The notes: generated by a model from the letters alone, not told the origin. DNA of 36,798 nt from Dolichospermum sp. ST_sed8 (GCA_028658405.1 JAKOGY010000020.1:1-36798), one strand, 5' to 3'; positions 1 through 8,205 are shown, counted from the first letter of the stretch. Program-made: numbers and translations.

Positions 1-192
1 TAACGTAGGGAAGGGGGGCAGGGGGGTTAGGTTTTTGGAGATTATCGGTTTCATCTAATACTTTTAAAACATCCTCTTAAATATTCCTGTGCTATGCTAA
101 AATGGCATATATTTACTTATGTTGCTTATCAAATAAATTCTTAAATTATGCTATATTAAATCTAGTTGAATTAATTTGAGGTTAATATATCA
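1..192. other. Intergenic region upstream of the DUF29 gene
   Basis: No gene is seen here. It opens with a G-rich stretch (GGGGGGCAGGGGGG, about 14-27) and becomes very AT-rich towards the first gene. A -10-like TATATT lies near 150, about 40 bp before the ATG at 193, but no convincing -35 is visible. The region probably carries the promoter of the following gene. Confidence 0.4.
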
Positions 193-711
193 ATGACACA
201 GGAATTAATAGACCTCAGAAATAGTATTTTAGAACAGCGTTATAGTGATGCTTTAGATATTGTGGATGAGTTGGAGGGGATGAGCAAAAAAGCAATTATA
301 CAACAAATCAAGTCTTTCTTAAAAATTTTACTAATACATCTAATTAAAAATCAAATTGAACAACGACTAACTAATTCTTGGGCAGCTTCTATCAGAAATG
401 CAGTGGTAGGAATTCAGGATGTCAATTTAAAAGAAAATAAAAAATCCTATTATATTAATGTTGATGAATGGGAAGATTTAATTTTAGAGGAAGTGATAGA
501 GAAAGCTATTGCTGATGCTAGTGATGAGGTTTTAAATGGTGCATATAATCAATTTAAATTAGAGGAAATGATTGATAAAGTGGAGTTGATAGCAAAAGGG
601 TATCAATTTTTAACTTTAACTTATGAACATTCAGCTAAAAGTTTACCGAAAGCTATAGCGGAAGTTTTAATACAGTTACCAGGTGGGGAAAGTTGGTTTA
701 ATCGCAAGTAG
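193..711 (+). CDS. DUF29-family protein
   Basis: A 172-residue protein with no signal peptide or membrane segment. The N-terminal half (about residues 20-75) has the DUF29 pattern: a DIVDELEGMSKK-like helix, then a leucine/isoleucine-rich helix, then NSWAASIRNAV. DUF29 proteins are small helical proteins, abundant in cyanobacteria and often next to mobile or toxin-antitoxin genes; their function is unknown. The ATG at 193 is the first in the frame. A degenerate copy of the last 175 bp of this gene lies at 1432-1604, showing a local duplication. The family call rests on recognised pattern only. Confidence 0.65.
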   Translation: MTQELIDLRNSILEQRYSDALDIVDELEGMSKKAIIQQIKSFLKILLIHLIKNQIEQRLTNSWAASIRNAVVGIQDVNLKENKKSYYINVDEWEDLILEEVIEKAIADASDEVLNGAYNQFKLEEMIDKVELIAKGYQFLTLTYEHSAKSLPKAIAEVLIQLPGGESWFNRK

Positions 712-739
712 TTAAATATCCCCGACTTCTTTAATTTAA

Positions 740-1387
740 TCAGGAAATTTGTGTTTTTAACCAACTCCGAAAATTCTTAATCATTGACATTTCACCCACT
801 TGTAAACTAGAAGCTAAAAACTGAGGAACTTCTGTATTTAAAGGTAAATTTGCAAAGGTTGGTGAACCATTGCAAGGAATATATTTATCCTCAGATAAAC
901 TATAAATTTGCATCACAGGTTCATTATAACGCCACACTTCAGGAACACCTAAAGCTAAATAAATGGGTAATTTATCAATAGAAGAACTAGCATAATCAAC
1001 TTCTATTACTAAATCAGGTGGGGGATCTTGAGTTAAATCTAAACTGGTTTTATTTCTCATAATTGGTTCATTTTGAATATAGAAACTAGAATCAGGTTCT
1101 ACACCTCTAGCTAAATCTTCTCTTTTACAAGTTAATGAACCTGTACTTTTGACATTGAGATTTAATTCTTCAACTAAAACAATAATTAGATTTTGTAACA
1201 AACGGTTATTATGTTCATGGGGCATTAATGGAGTCATAATTTCTAAGATTCCCTGATTATAAGTAAATCTGTTATAGCGATCGCCACCTGTTTCTAATAA
1301 AATTCTTTCAAATGTCTGCCAGGAAATATGATTGAGGATGATGCTATTGGTGTGAGTGTTGCTGTGAGTAGGTGCTAGAATTACCAT
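740..1387 (-). CDS. Uma2 family endonuclease-like protein (copy 1)
   Basis: A 215-residue protein with the Uma2 (DUF820) layout. It has an N-terminal SWQTFERIL segment, then GILEIMTPLMPHEH (about 46-59), GVEPDSSFYI (about 95-104) and DLVIEVDYASSS (about 124-135), then GVPEVWRY. The D...E-x-D spacing fits a PD-(D/E)XK nuclease fold. Uma2 genes are expanded in cyanobacteria and their biological role is unsettled. This copy is nearly identical to the one at 1983-2630 except for scattered changes in about residues 15-80. The upstream sequence is also shared, so the promoter was duplicated with the gene. Confidence 0.8.
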   Translation of the reverse strand: MVILAPTHSNTHTNSIILNHISWQTFERILLETGGDRYNRFTYNQGILEIMTPLMPHEHNNRLLQNLIIVLVEELNLNVKSTGSLTCKREDLARGVEPDSSFYIQNEPIMRNKTSLDLTQDPPPDLVIEVDYASSSIDKLPIYLALGVPEVWRYNEPVMQIYSLSEDKYIPCNGSPTFANLPLNTEVPQFLASSLQVGEMSMIKNFRSWLKTQIS

Positions 1388-1431
1388 AGAAATTCACCTC
1401 GCAGTTTTAATTATCCTATTATATCACTATC

Positions 1432-1604
1432 ATCAATTTCAATTAGAGGAAATTATTGATAAAAGGGGATTGATAGCAAACAGTTGTCGATTTTTAACTT
1501 TGACTTATGAACATTTAGTTAAAACTTTATCGAAAGCTATAGCAAAAGTTTAATACAGTTATCAGGTGGAGAAAATTGGTTTAATCGCAAGTAGTTAAAG
1601 ATCA
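1432..1604 (+). pseudogene. Degenerate 3' fragment of a DUF29 gene
   Basis: This stretch aligns with 548-722, the 3' third of the DUF29 gene at 193-711 plus its stop codon and a few bases after it. It shares blocks such as TTAGAGGAAAT, TTATGAACATT and TGGTTTAATCGCAAGTAG. A lost T near 1550 turns the frame into an early stop, and there is no start or 5' part. It is a leftover of the duplication that also produced the two Uma2 copies. Confidence 0.75.
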
Positions 1605-1701
1605 CTAAAGCTGGTCGTTTTTTTGTGGTAGATGTATCAGAAAAAGGAAAAGGAACAGATATCACATCACCTTTAATTAAATGTTCTATAGATCCTTCCA
1701 T
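1537..1701 (-). pseudogene. Truncated MazF/PemK-like toxin, N-terminal fragment
   Basis: An ATG at 1701 (complement) overlaps the end of the 93-residue gene upstream and opens a frame reading MEGSIEHLIKGDVISVPFSF, then a TKKRPALVIFN segment. This is the start pattern of MazF/PemK-type mRNA endonucleases (KGD-V-x-x-V-x-F, then KRPALV). At about 1604 the frame runs into the antisense of the DUF29 fragment and stops at 1537, after 54 residues instead of the usual 105-120. The toxin has lost its C-terminal half at the duplication junction and should be inactive. The family call is by motif only. Confidence 0.6.
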
Positions 1702-1967
1702 GCTTCGTCTTCCTCTGGATCAAGCCAAATTTTATTTAATGATGATTCACTCATTTCTAGAAATTCTTTAACTATTATTTTATCATCATCTATATCAACA
1801 GGTTGTAAATTTTTAACTACTGCTAATGGCAGTCCAGTTAGTTTGACGATAAAATCTAAATCAATACCTTCTCGTAACATATTTACAGCAACTTGGGTTA
1901 AGCCTTGCTGTAAACCTTTTTCCCATGCTTCCTGTAATGTTTGCGCTGGAATTGATAGGTTGTTCAT
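1686..1967 (-). CDS. Small antitoxin-like protein, partner of a broken toxin
   Basis: A 93-residue acidic protein. Residues about 14-55 (AWEKGLQQGLTQVAVNMLRE, then a TGLPLAVVKNLQ segment) resemble the C-terminal tail of Rpn/PD-(D/E)XK transposase-like proteins. Residues about 62-93 (IIVKEFLEMSESSLNKIW, then EDEAWKDL) resemble the short cyanobacterial antitoxins that precede MazF-like toxins. Its 3' end overlaps the truncated toxin reading frame at 1701. It lies 15 bp after Uma2 copy 2 on the same strand and may be cotranscribed with it. The mixed composition suggests a fusion, but the gene may be an orphan antitoxin. Confidence 0.5.
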   Translation of the reverse strand: MNNLSIPAQTLQEAWEKGLQQGLTQVAVNMLREGIDLDFIVKLTGLPLAVVKNLQPVDIDDDKIIVKEFLEMSESSLNKIWLDPEEDEAWKDL

Positions 1968-1982
1968 ATTTTTTATATTTAA

Positions 1983-2630
1983 TCAGGAAATTTGTGTTTT
2001 TAACCAACTCCGAAAATTCTTAATCATTGACATTTCACCCACTTGTAAACTAGAAGCTAAAAACTGAGGAACTTCTGTATTTAAAGGTAAATTTGCAAAG
2101 GTTGGTGAACCATTGCAAGGAATATATTTATCCTCAGATAAACTATAAATTTGCATCACAGGTTCATTATAACGCCACACTTCAGGAACACCTAAAGCTA
2201 AATAAATGGGTAATTTATCAATAGAAGAACTAGCATAATCAACTTCTATGACTAAATCAGGTGGGGGATCTTGAGTTAAATCTAAACTGGTTTTATTTCT
2301 CATGATTGGTTCATTTTGAATATAGAAACTAGAATCAGGTTCTACACCTCTAGCTAAATCTTCTCTTTTGCAAGTTAATGAACCAGTGCTTTTGACATTA
2401 AAATTTAACTCTTCAACTAAAGTATCAATTATTTTTTCTATTAATCTTTTATTATGTTCATGGGGCATTAATGGAGTCATGATTTCTAAGATTCCCTGAT
2501 TATAAGTAAATCTGTGATGGCGATCGCCACCTGTTTCTGATAAAATTCTTTCAAATGTCTGCCAGGAAATATGATGGAGGATGACGTTATTGGTGTGAGT
2601 GTTGCTGTGAGTAGGTGCTAGAATTACCAT
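1983..2630 (-). CDS. Uma2 family endonuclease-like protein (copy 2)
   Basis: A 215-residue Uma2 protein with the same motifs as the gene at 740-1387 (LEIMTPLMPHEH, GVEPDSSFY, DLVIEVDYASSS). From about residue 82 to the stop, the two proteins are identical in the translated sequence, while residues about 15-80 carry around 16 substitutions. The few DNA differences seen in the shared 3' part are silent. That pattern suits recent gene conversion of the 3' part or an unequal crossover. The upstream region is nearly identical too. Downstream on the same strand are the antitoxin-like gene and the broken toxin. Confidence 0.8.
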   Translation of the reverse strand: MVILAPTHSNTHTNNVILHHISWQTFERILSETGGDRHHRFTYNQGILEIMTPLMPHEHNKRLIEKIIDTLVEELNFNVKSTGSLTCKREDLARGVEPDSSFYIQNEPIMRNKTSLDLTQDPPPDLVIEVDYASSSIDKLPIYLALGVPEVWRYNEPVMQIYSLSEDKYIPCNGSPTFANLPLNTEVPQFLASSLQVGEMSMIKNFRSWLKTQIS

Positions 2631-2701
2631 AGAAATTCACCTCGCAGTTTTAATTATTCTATTATATCACTTTAGGGAATAAGGAAAATTCTCCTTAATA
2701 A

Positions 2702-2929
2702 CTAATTTAAAAGTTCTATCAATTCATCTTTAGTCAAATCGGCATCTCGAATTATTTTTACTAATAAACCTTTTCCGATAGTTTTACCACTATGGGAAGG
2801 AATAGAAACAACTCGATTATCCTCATGTTTCATTCTGACATGACTTCCCTTTTGTCTGACTATATAAAAACCTGCTTTTTCTAGTGCAGCAATCAGTTCT
2901 TCTCCTGTAATTGTTGGTAATTTAGTCAT
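2702..2929 (-). CDS. hicA: HicA-type toxin
   Basis: A 75-residue protein. The ATG at 2929 is preferred over the longer frame because it overlaps the upstream hicB stop as ATGA and begins at the conserved MTKLPTITGEELIAALEKAG. HicA proteins have a double-stranded-RNA-binding-like fold with a catalytic histidine. Here the histidine lies in QKGSHVRMKH (about residues 29-38) and is followed by VVSIPSHSGKTIGKGLLVKI. HicA toxins cleave mRNA and are neutralised by HicB. The length and motif order are typical, so the toxin appears intact. Confidence 0.85.
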   Translation of the reverse strand: MTKLPTITGEELIAALEKAGFYIVRQKGSHVRMKHEDNRVVSIPSHSGKTIGKGLLVKIIRDADLTKDELIELLN

Positions 2930-3153
2930 GATAAAACTACTTTTTGTACACCAATAAATTCTGTCGTTAATTCCTCTTCGAGTTCTTCCAAACACATTTC
3001 AATTACTTCTTTAATATTTTTCATGAGTTCATCAATAGTTTCTCCTTGACTGTAACAGGCTTTAAGTTGGGGAACTTCACCAATATACATACCATCTTCG
3101 TCTCTTTCAATTACTACATAAAATTCTTTGTTTTTCATGATTTTATTTGTCAT
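2926..3153 (-). CDS. hicB: HicB-type antitoxin
   Basis: A 75-residue protein with the HicB core: FYVVIERDEDGMYIGEVPQL (about 11-30), then CYSQGETIDELMKNIKEVIE. HicB has a degenerate RNase H-like fold that binds HicA. This is the short form with no obvious C-terminal DNA-binding domain, as in many cyanobacterial HicB proteins. It is first in the operon and overlaps hicA by 4 bp (ATGA), giving translational coupling. A second in-frame ATG (MKNKEFYVV) lies 5 codons downstream and is an alternative start. Confidence 0.83.
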   Translation of the reverse strand: MTNKIMKNKEFYVVIERDEDGMYIGEVPQLKACYSQGETIDELMKNIKEVIEMCLEELEEELTTEFIGVQKVVLS

Positions 3154-3287
3154 TGCGATAGTTTACTAATAAAGTTAGCAATATTAGATTTTTATTATAA
3201 CACAAAGAAAATATTACCGACTTCTTAATTTAATCTTTGGTAAATAATGATAATTTATCAAAGAGTTCGGGGATCTAAATTGCAGGT

Positions 3288-4577
3288 TTAACGATTTGCA
3301 AATACTGGGAAGAATTTATAAATTAACCAGCCTAAAAATAAGCCTAACCAAGAAGTACAAAGCATAATTAAAGATGTATTTAATTTGCTAAAATATTTTT
3401 CTAATTTTTCCTTTGGATAAAAATAAACATTAGAAATTACAGCAACAATTATAACTGCCTGATAGTAAAAAATCCGTTGTAATGTTATTTCCATAAAATT
3501 ATCAACCGCCCATTTATAAAACCGAGTTGGTATAGAAGCTAAAAATAAAGCTAGAAATAAAGTAACTAAGTTAGCTGGTAATAAAACGCCTGTAATTAGA
3601 TAAATTAAATTTATTAATCCTAACAAAAACCAAGGAATATCATTACTATTTACCCTTGTACTTGGAGAATTATTAACACCTACAACAACAGGAAATGTTT
3701 TATCAGTCTTAATTGTTTGATGTTCTATTTTCTGACTGACCTGATAAACCTGATTACTAAAATCAGGCAATAACTTTAACCATTCTCTCATAGATTGCGG
3801 ACGATTTTCTGCTTCTAAATTCATACCTTTCAGAATTGCCAGATTCAACTCATTACTAATAGTAGAAACATATTTATTAGGAGGAATTAAAGGCTTATTA
3901 TATAATTTTCTATCCAGCGAACTTTCAGGACGTTTACCTGTAACCGCATAATATAAAGAAGCAGCAAGAGTATAAACATCAATCGTTACTTGTCTATCAC
4001 CTCTCATTTGTTCATAGGGTGCAAAAGCAATATTAGCAGGATGATGAGAAGTAAAATATCCATCTTGGGGCATTATTTCCCCAGCAATACCAAAGTCAAT
4101 TAATACAGTTTTGCCATTTTTTTGTACCATAATATTACCAGGGTGTGCATCTCGATGAACTAAACCCTGATGATGAACAAAAATTAAAGCCTCTCCAATT
4201 TGTTTTATATATCCTACCGCTTCTAATTCTGGTAATGCTCCCCTTTTTTTGACTAAATTAAATAAACTTTCACCGGGTACAAAGTCCATTACTAAACAGT
4301 ATGTCTTACTTTCTTCAAATAATTCTGTTACACGGACAATATTCGGGTGTGGTTGTTGAGAAAGTTGTGCTAATTTGCGTCCTTCTTGAATAAATCTTTT
4401 GACATAATTGGGGTATTCAGAATCATTTTTTAGGATTTCATTTGGCGTTTTTATAACTACCCACTGCTTTAAAAGTGTATGTTGTGCTTGATACGTAATT
4501 CCAAAACCACCTTCTCCCAGGACTTTTTCTATAACGTATCTTCCACCCTGTAATTTATACCCCTTTTGCCAAACCAT
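3288..4577 (-). CDS. Membrane-anchored serine/threonine protein kinase
   Basis: A 429-residue Hanks-type kinase. The glycine loop GEGGFGITYQAQ (about 21-32) and the lysine in WVVIKTP (about 44) are present. The catalytic loop is HRDAHPGNIM (about 142-151) and the metal-binding motif is DFG in VLIDFGIAG (about 159-167). All residues needed for phosphotransfer are visible. The alanine-histidine in HRDAHPGN, instead of the more usual HRDIKPxN, is common in cyanobacterial Pkn proteins. The C-terminal 120 residues hold about three hydrophobic segments (near 317-345, 370-390 and 400-425), so the kinase is probably tethered to the membrane with its catalytic domain in the cytoplasm. Substrate unknown. 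Confidence 0.88.
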   Translation of the reverse strand: MVWQKGYKLQGGRYVIEKVLGEGGFGITYQAQHTLLKQWVVIKTPNEILKNDSEYPNYVKRFIQEGRKLAQLSQQPHPNIVRVTELFEESKTYCLVMDFVPGESLFNLVKKRGALPELEAVGYIKQIGEALIFVHHQGLVHRDAHPGNIMVQKNGKTVLIDFGIAGEIMPQDGYFTSHHPANIAFAPYEQMRGDRQVTIDVYTLAASLYYAVTGKRPESSLDRKLYNKPLIPPNKYVSTISNELNLAILKGMNLEAENRPQSMREWLKLLPDFSNQVYQVSQKIEHQTIKTDKTFPVVVGVNNSPSTRVNSNDIPWFLLGLINLIYLITGVLLPANLVTLFLALFLASIPTRFYKWAVDNFMEITLQRIFYYQAVIIVAVISNVYFYPKEKLEKYFSKLNTSLIMLCTSWLGLFLGWLIYKFFPVFANR

Positions 4578-4730
4578 AGGTTACAAATGCCCAAAAATAG
4601 TTATGTACATTTTGGCACAGTTGGGGATGATTTGGGTAGTGTGCTAATTTTTCGATTCTCATACAATATATTGAATTAACAATTATTGGTAAAGTAATTA
4701 TTGTGTATATGATTATTAAACTTAAACCCT

Positions 4731-5048
4731 GTGGAAAAAATACCAGATGAAGCTTTAGTAGTGCGAGGAGGCCGCAACCGTCCAGAAGATATCCAAATGG
4801 GAATAGGTACTCATCCCAGTGGAATAACAGGAATTTCCGTACAATGTGAGGTAGGATTATCAATAGAGGAATTAGTAAAAGTCATACCTCATGGGCAAAT
4901 AGGTGTTACAACAGTAGGAGAAGTTCGTAAAGCAGGTGGTGATGTAATTAGAACTTCTGGAAGAGGTTATCATGCAACATTAACTGGTTTAACTTCAGAA
5001 GAAATTAGTAATTTGCTCACACCCACAATTCCTAAACCAAAGCCATAA
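4731..5048 (+). CDS. Conserved-looking hypothetical protein, GTG start
   Basis: A 105-residue protein I do not recognise. It starts at a GTG; there is an in-frame stop about 20 bp upstream and no other start codon in between. It is glycine-rich with an RGGRNRPEDIQMG-like N-terminus, IGTHPSGITGISVQ (about 25-38) and TSGRGYHATLTGLTSEEISN (about 75-94), ending in a PTIPKPKP tail. There is no signal peptide or membrane segment. It is divergent from the kinase gene (153 bp apart) and 18 bp upstream of the SHOCT gene, so those two may form an operon. Short composition-rich proteins like this sometimes accompany toxin or immunity genes, but nothing here proves that. Confidence 0.5.
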   Translation: MEKIPDEALVVRGGRNRPEDIQMGIGTHPSGITGISVQCEVGLSIEELVKVIPHGQIGVTTVGEVRKAGGDVIRTSGRGYHATLTGLTSEEISNLLTPTIPKPKP

Positions 5049-5066
5049 TATTTATATAGATTAACT

Positions 5067-5573
5067 ATGAACACACCAGCCAATTCTTTCAACTCTCAGG
5101 ACAATAATAAACAACACAATTTGAATAAAAAATTGAGAGTTTTCGCAGACTTTAATAATGCTGATGAAGAAGATCGGCTGCGTTTAAATTGTATTGGCAC
5201 AATTGAAGATTTAGCACGTCAAAAAATTGAATTACAAGATAGTCAAACACTGACTTTTTATAGCGAAGATTTAGAAGTTGAAGGAATAGTTAAACATTCT
5301 CCAGAAGAGAATATTTGGGTTGCAGTTATTGATTGGGATAATATTAGACAAGTGGAATATTTACCTAAATTGATGGAAAAATTGCGTGCAGATAATCCCA
5401 GTAGAAGATCAAAAACAAGAAGAACAGTAATAGTAGAAAAACCTAAAAAAATGCAAAATCCTACTGTGGAAGCGGCTAAGGGTTTAAAAGCATTAAAAGA
5501 AATATTTAAAGAGGGAATTATCACAGAAGAAGAATATCAAAGTAAACGTCAATCTCTAGTTGATAAACTTTAG
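5067..5573 (+). CDS. SHOCT-domain hypothetical protein
   Basis: A 168-residue hydrophilic protein. Residues about 23-95 form an unrecognised region (FADFNNADEEDRLRLNCIGT, then two short beta-like stretches). A basic linker (SRRSKTRRTVIVEKPKK, about 117-133) follows. The C-terminus (ALKEIFKEGIITEEEYQSKR, about 142-161) is a clear SHOCT motif: a short helical module found at the ends of many bacterial proteins and thought to mediate oligomerisation. It follows the preceding hypothetical gene by 18 bp on the same strand. Function unknown. Confidence 0.6.
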   Translation: MNTPANSFNSQDNNKQHNLNKKLRVFADFNNADEEDRLRLNCIGTIEDLARQKIELQDSQTLTFYSEDLEVEGIVKHSPEENIWVAVIDWDNIRQVEYLPKLMEKLRADNPSRRSKTRRTVIVEKPKKMQNPTVEAAKGLKALKEIFKEGIITEEEYQSKRQSLVDKL

Positions 5574-5728
5574 ATAAATTTTGTTGGTAATTTGTCGCTG
5601 AAATTTCCATAAAATCACACCCTTTCAATTCCTAAACTGTAGGAGTTTAACACCGCAAAACCCCAATCAATTCATTGTCAAATCATCTATTTTCATCCCA
5701 CATCCACAACAAAAATAACCGACTTCCT

Positions 5729-5760
5729 TATCTGCGTCTATCTGCGTCCATCTGCGTTCA
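5729..5760 (+). repeat. Three tandem 10-bp repeats (TCTGCGTCTA type)
   Basis: TCTGCGTCTA, TCTGCGTCCA and TCTGCGTTCA follow one another directly in the sufR downstream spacer. Decamer repeats of the ATCTGCGTCC type are widespread in Nostocales intergenic regions. The rest of the 5574-5779 spacer shows no gene. Confidence 0.7.
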
Positions 5761-5779
5761 ATCACTTCTACCCAAGCAC

Positions 5780-6451
5780 CTAACTTTTTTCCACCAAATA
5801 ACCACAACGATGTTCACCATGAATCAACCAATGAGTCCGCTCCACAGTACAATCTGGTAGAATAGCCGCAAACATTTCTAACTCATGGCCACAAACACTA
5901 GGAAACGACTCCGCAACATTAGAAATAGCGCAAGTGTGTTCAATAAAAACGTATTTTTCATCATCATTAATATTAGAATCAACAGCGTGAAACTCCGCCA
6001 TGAAACCTTCTGCTTTTCGCAATTCTACCAAATTTGCTACCCGTTCTTTCAAAGAACCATGTCCTACCCTTTCCCAATATTCCTGCGCTTTGCGTTCCCA
6101 CTGCTTTCTTAAAATCGTTTTAACTTGCTCACGCCCCACAGTTTCCGCTAAAGTATCTAAAAGCGAAACCGCAAACTCTCCATAACCATTAATTAAACTG
6201 GTTGAATTTCGTTGTAATTGTTCCCGTCCCCGTTGACTGAGTTGATAAAGATGCTGGGGACGACCCATACCTGTATTTTCAGGTATAAAATATATAACTA
6301 AGCTATCAGCCTCCAAATCTTTCAGATGACGGCGAATAGCTTGGGGACTGACATCTAATACTTCTGCAAGCTTCAAGGATGTAGCTTGTACTTGTTTCAA
6401 TAGATACTCTAAAATATCTTGCTTAGTTGTGGACTGCTGGGTAGTGGCCAT
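5780..6451 (-). CDS. sufR: SufR, iron-sulfur-sensing repressor of the suf operon
   Basis: A 223-residue protein. The N-terminus (about 10-60) is a DeoR/ArsR-like winged helix (KLAEVLDVSPQAIRRHLKDL). The C-terminus carries four cysteines spaced C-x12-C-x13-C-x14-C (from HTCAIS to HRCGYLV, about 173-215), the known signature by which cyanobacterial SufR binds an Fe-S cluster. SufR represses sufBCDS when Fe-S supply is adequate and releases the operators when clusters are lost. It is divergent from sufB, with CAAC-N6-GTTG operator sequence in the 207-bp gap. All four cysteines are present, so the sensor looks functional. Confidence 0.95.
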   Translation of the reverse strand: MATTQQSTTKQDILEYLLKQVQATSLKLAEVLDVSPQAIRRHLKDLEADSLVIYFIPENTGMGRPQHLYQLSQRGREQLQRNSTSLINGYGEFAVSLLDTLAETVGREQVKTILRKQWERKAQEYWERVGHGSLKERVANLVELRKAEGFMAEFHAVDSNINDDEKYVFIEHTCAISNVAESFPSVCGHELEMFAAILPDCTVERTHWLIHGEHRCGYLVEKS

Positions 6452-6488
6452 TTTAGTCCCAAAAAATTTTCTAAAAATTTGACTTAAG

Positions 6489-6502
6489 CAACATTGTTGT
6501 TG
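6489..6502. promoter_or_regulatory. SufR operator, perfect CAAC-N6-GTTG
   Basis: CAAC (6489-6492), six bases, GTTG (6499-6502). This is the inverted repeat described for SufR binding in Synechocystis. It lies between sufR and sufB and just upstream of a -10-like TACAAT (6514-6519), so binding could block both divergent promoters. Confidence 0.75.
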
Positions 6503-6533
6503 TTAATCTATCGTACAATGAAAATAGATTAAA

Positions 6534-6547
6534 CAACAGCCGAATTG
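6534..6547. promoter_or_regulatory. Second, imperfect SufR operator
   Basis: CAAC (6534-6537), six bases, ATTG (6544-6547): one mismatch to CAAC-N6-GTTG. It is centred 45 bp from the perfect site. Two spaced sites match the two-site arrangement reported for SufR in other cyanobacteria. Confidence 0.5.
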
Positions 6548-6658
6548 TTTTAGTCCTTAAACCTATTCTAGCAGTCCTGTTAGGAATCAGTAACACAGAA
6601 CGGGAATTAGCTTTATTTAGCCCGTCGCCAGTCCTTTAAAGAGAGAACAAGAGAACCG

Positions 6659-8098
6659 ATGAGCGCATCCGTCACCACCTTAGTCAACCAACCTTACAAG
6701 TACGGCTTTGTTACTGATATTGAAGCCGATACTATCCCCCGTGGGTTAAGTGAAGACGTTGTTCGCCTGATTTCCGCAAAAAAGAATGAGCCGGAATTCA
6801 TGTTGGAGTATCGTCTCCGCGCCTACCACCAATGGCTGAAAATGACAGAACCAACTTGGCCTCATGTCAAATATCCGCCTATTAATTATCAGGATATTAT
6901 TTATTATTCCGCACCGAAACAAAAGAAAGCCAAACTCAACAGTTTAGATGAAGTTGATCCGACTTTACTGGAAACCTTTGCAAAATTAGGTATTCCTTTA
7001 AATGAACAAAAGCGATTATCTAACGTTGCTGTTGATGCGATTTTTGATAGTGTTTCTGTCGCTACTACATATAAAGAAAAACTCGCCAAAGATGGTGTAA
7101 TATTCTGTTCTTTTTCGGAAGCTCTCCAAGAACACCCAGAACTGATTAAAAAATATTTGGGTAGCGTTGTTCCCATTGCTGATAATTATTTTGCAGCCTT
7201 AAATGCGGCGGTATTCAGTGATGGCTCTTTCGTTTATATTCCCAAGGGACTAAAATGTCCGATGGAATTGTCTACATATTTCCGTATTAACAACGGAGAT
7301 ACAGGACAATTTGAAAGAACATTAATTGTCGCCGAAGAAGGCAGTTATGTTTCTTATTTAGAAGGTTGTACAGCCCCCATGTACGACAGCAACCAATTAC
7401 ACGCTGCGGTTGTTGAATTGGTGGCTTTAGATAACGCCGAAATTAAATATTCTACCGTACAAAACTGGTACGCTGGTGATGTCAATGGTAAAGGCGGAAT
7501 TTACAACTTTGTGACTAAACGTGGTTTGTGTCAAGGTGTCAATTCTAAGATCTCTTGGACTCAAGTAGAAACGGGTTCAGCTATTACTTGGAAGTATCCT
7601 AGTTGCGTTTTAGTTGGTGATAACTCTGTTGGGGAATTTTACTCGGTTGCATTAACCAATAATATGCAGCAAGCTGACACTGGTAGTAAGATGATTCACG
7701 TTGGTAAAAACACCCGCAGTACCATTATTTCTAAAGGCATTTCTGCTGGTAAATCTAGCAATAGTTACCGGGGTTTGGTGAAGATTAATCCTACTGCTAA
7801 GGGCGCGAGAAATTATTCCCAATGTGACTCGATGTTAATTGGTGATAATGCTCAAGCTAATACTTTTCCTTATATTCAAGTTCAGAATAATACGGGTAAG
7901 GTTGAGCATGAAGCTTCTACTTCTAAAATTGGTGAAGATCAATTATTCTTTTTTGCTCAACGCGGTATTTCTTCAGAAGATGCTATCTCGATGATGATTA
8001 GCGGTTTCTGTAAGGATGTTTTTAATCAGCTTCCTATGGAGTTTGCTGTTGAGGCTGATAAGTTGTTGAGTCTGAAGTTGGAAGGTAGTGTGGGTTGA
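6659..8098 (+). CDS. sufB: SufB, Fe-S cluster scaffold subunit
   Basis: A 479-residue protein, full length for cyanobacterial SufB. It is the cytosolic scaffold on which clusters are built, working in a SufB-SufC2-SufD complex. Recognisable stretches include [16 protein letters not shown] near the N-terminus, PVPTADNYF-like and [20 protein letters not shown] in the middle, then [20 protein letters not shown] and [20 protein letters not shown] near the C-terminus. It starts at ATG 6659 after a GAGAGAACAAGAGAA purine-rich stretch. It is the first gene of the suf operon. Confidence 0.97.
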   Translation: MSASVTTLVNQPYKYGFVTDIEADTIPRGLSEDVVRLISAKKNEPEFMLEYRLRAYHQWLKMTEPTWPHVKYPPINYQDIIYYSAPKQKKAKLNSLDEVDPTLLETFAKLGIPLNEQKRLSNVAVDAIFDSVSVATTYKEKLAKDGVIFCSFSEALQEHPELIKKYLGSVVPIADNYFAALNAAVFSDGSFVYIPKGLKCPMELSTYFRINNGDTGQFERTLIVAEEGSYVSYLEGCTAPMYDSNQLHAAVVELVALDNAEIKYSTVQNWYAGDVNGKGGIYNFVTKRGLCQGVNSKISWTQVETGSAITWKYPSCVLVGDNSVGEFYSVALTNNMQQADTGSKMIHVGKNTRSTIISKGISAGKSSNSYRGLVKINPTAKGARNYSQCDSMLIGDNAQANTFPYIQVQNNTGKVEHEASTSKIGEDQLFFFAQRGISSEDAISMMISGFCKDVFNQLPMEFAVEADKLLSLKLEGSVG

Positions 8099-8205
8099 TC
8101 TGTTTTTGTTGAGGTTCTCTTTTGAATGAACCACGAAGACACGTTCGCAAAGCGTCTCGAAGAGATAGAGCGCGAAGAAAGAAGAAGAAGGAAGAGAGAG
8201 AAAAG
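8099..8205 (+). repeat. sufB-sufC spacer with degenerate repeat sequence
   Basis: This 107-bp spacer is purine-rich and contains ACCACGAAGACACG and GAAGAGATAGAGCGCGAAGAA, a type of degenerate repeat common between cyanobacterial genes. It stays open in the sufC frame, so a naive start call at 8122 would add 28 very basic residues to SufC. That extension has repeat composition and is unlikely to be translated. Confidence 0.6.

Noticed and set aside
1681-2067. Plus-strand open frame of 128 codons
   Set aside because: It is antisense to the antitoxin-like gene and the end of Uma2 copy 2. It is serine- and phenylalanine-rich, as expected for a shadow frame.
3046-3228. Plus-strand 60-codon frame over hicB
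   Set aside because: Antisense to hicB; no ribosome-binding site and no recognisable pattern.
4555-4863. Minus-strand hydrophobic open frame of 102 codons
   Set aside because: It overlaps the kinase start and the plus-strand hypothetical gene, has no ribosome-binding site, and the apparent membrane segment comes from AT-rich antisense sequence.
8122-8205. Upstream start for sufC
   Set aside because: The added residues are repeat-derived and very basic; ATG 8206 gives normal SufC length and has a purine-rich ribosome-binding stretch.
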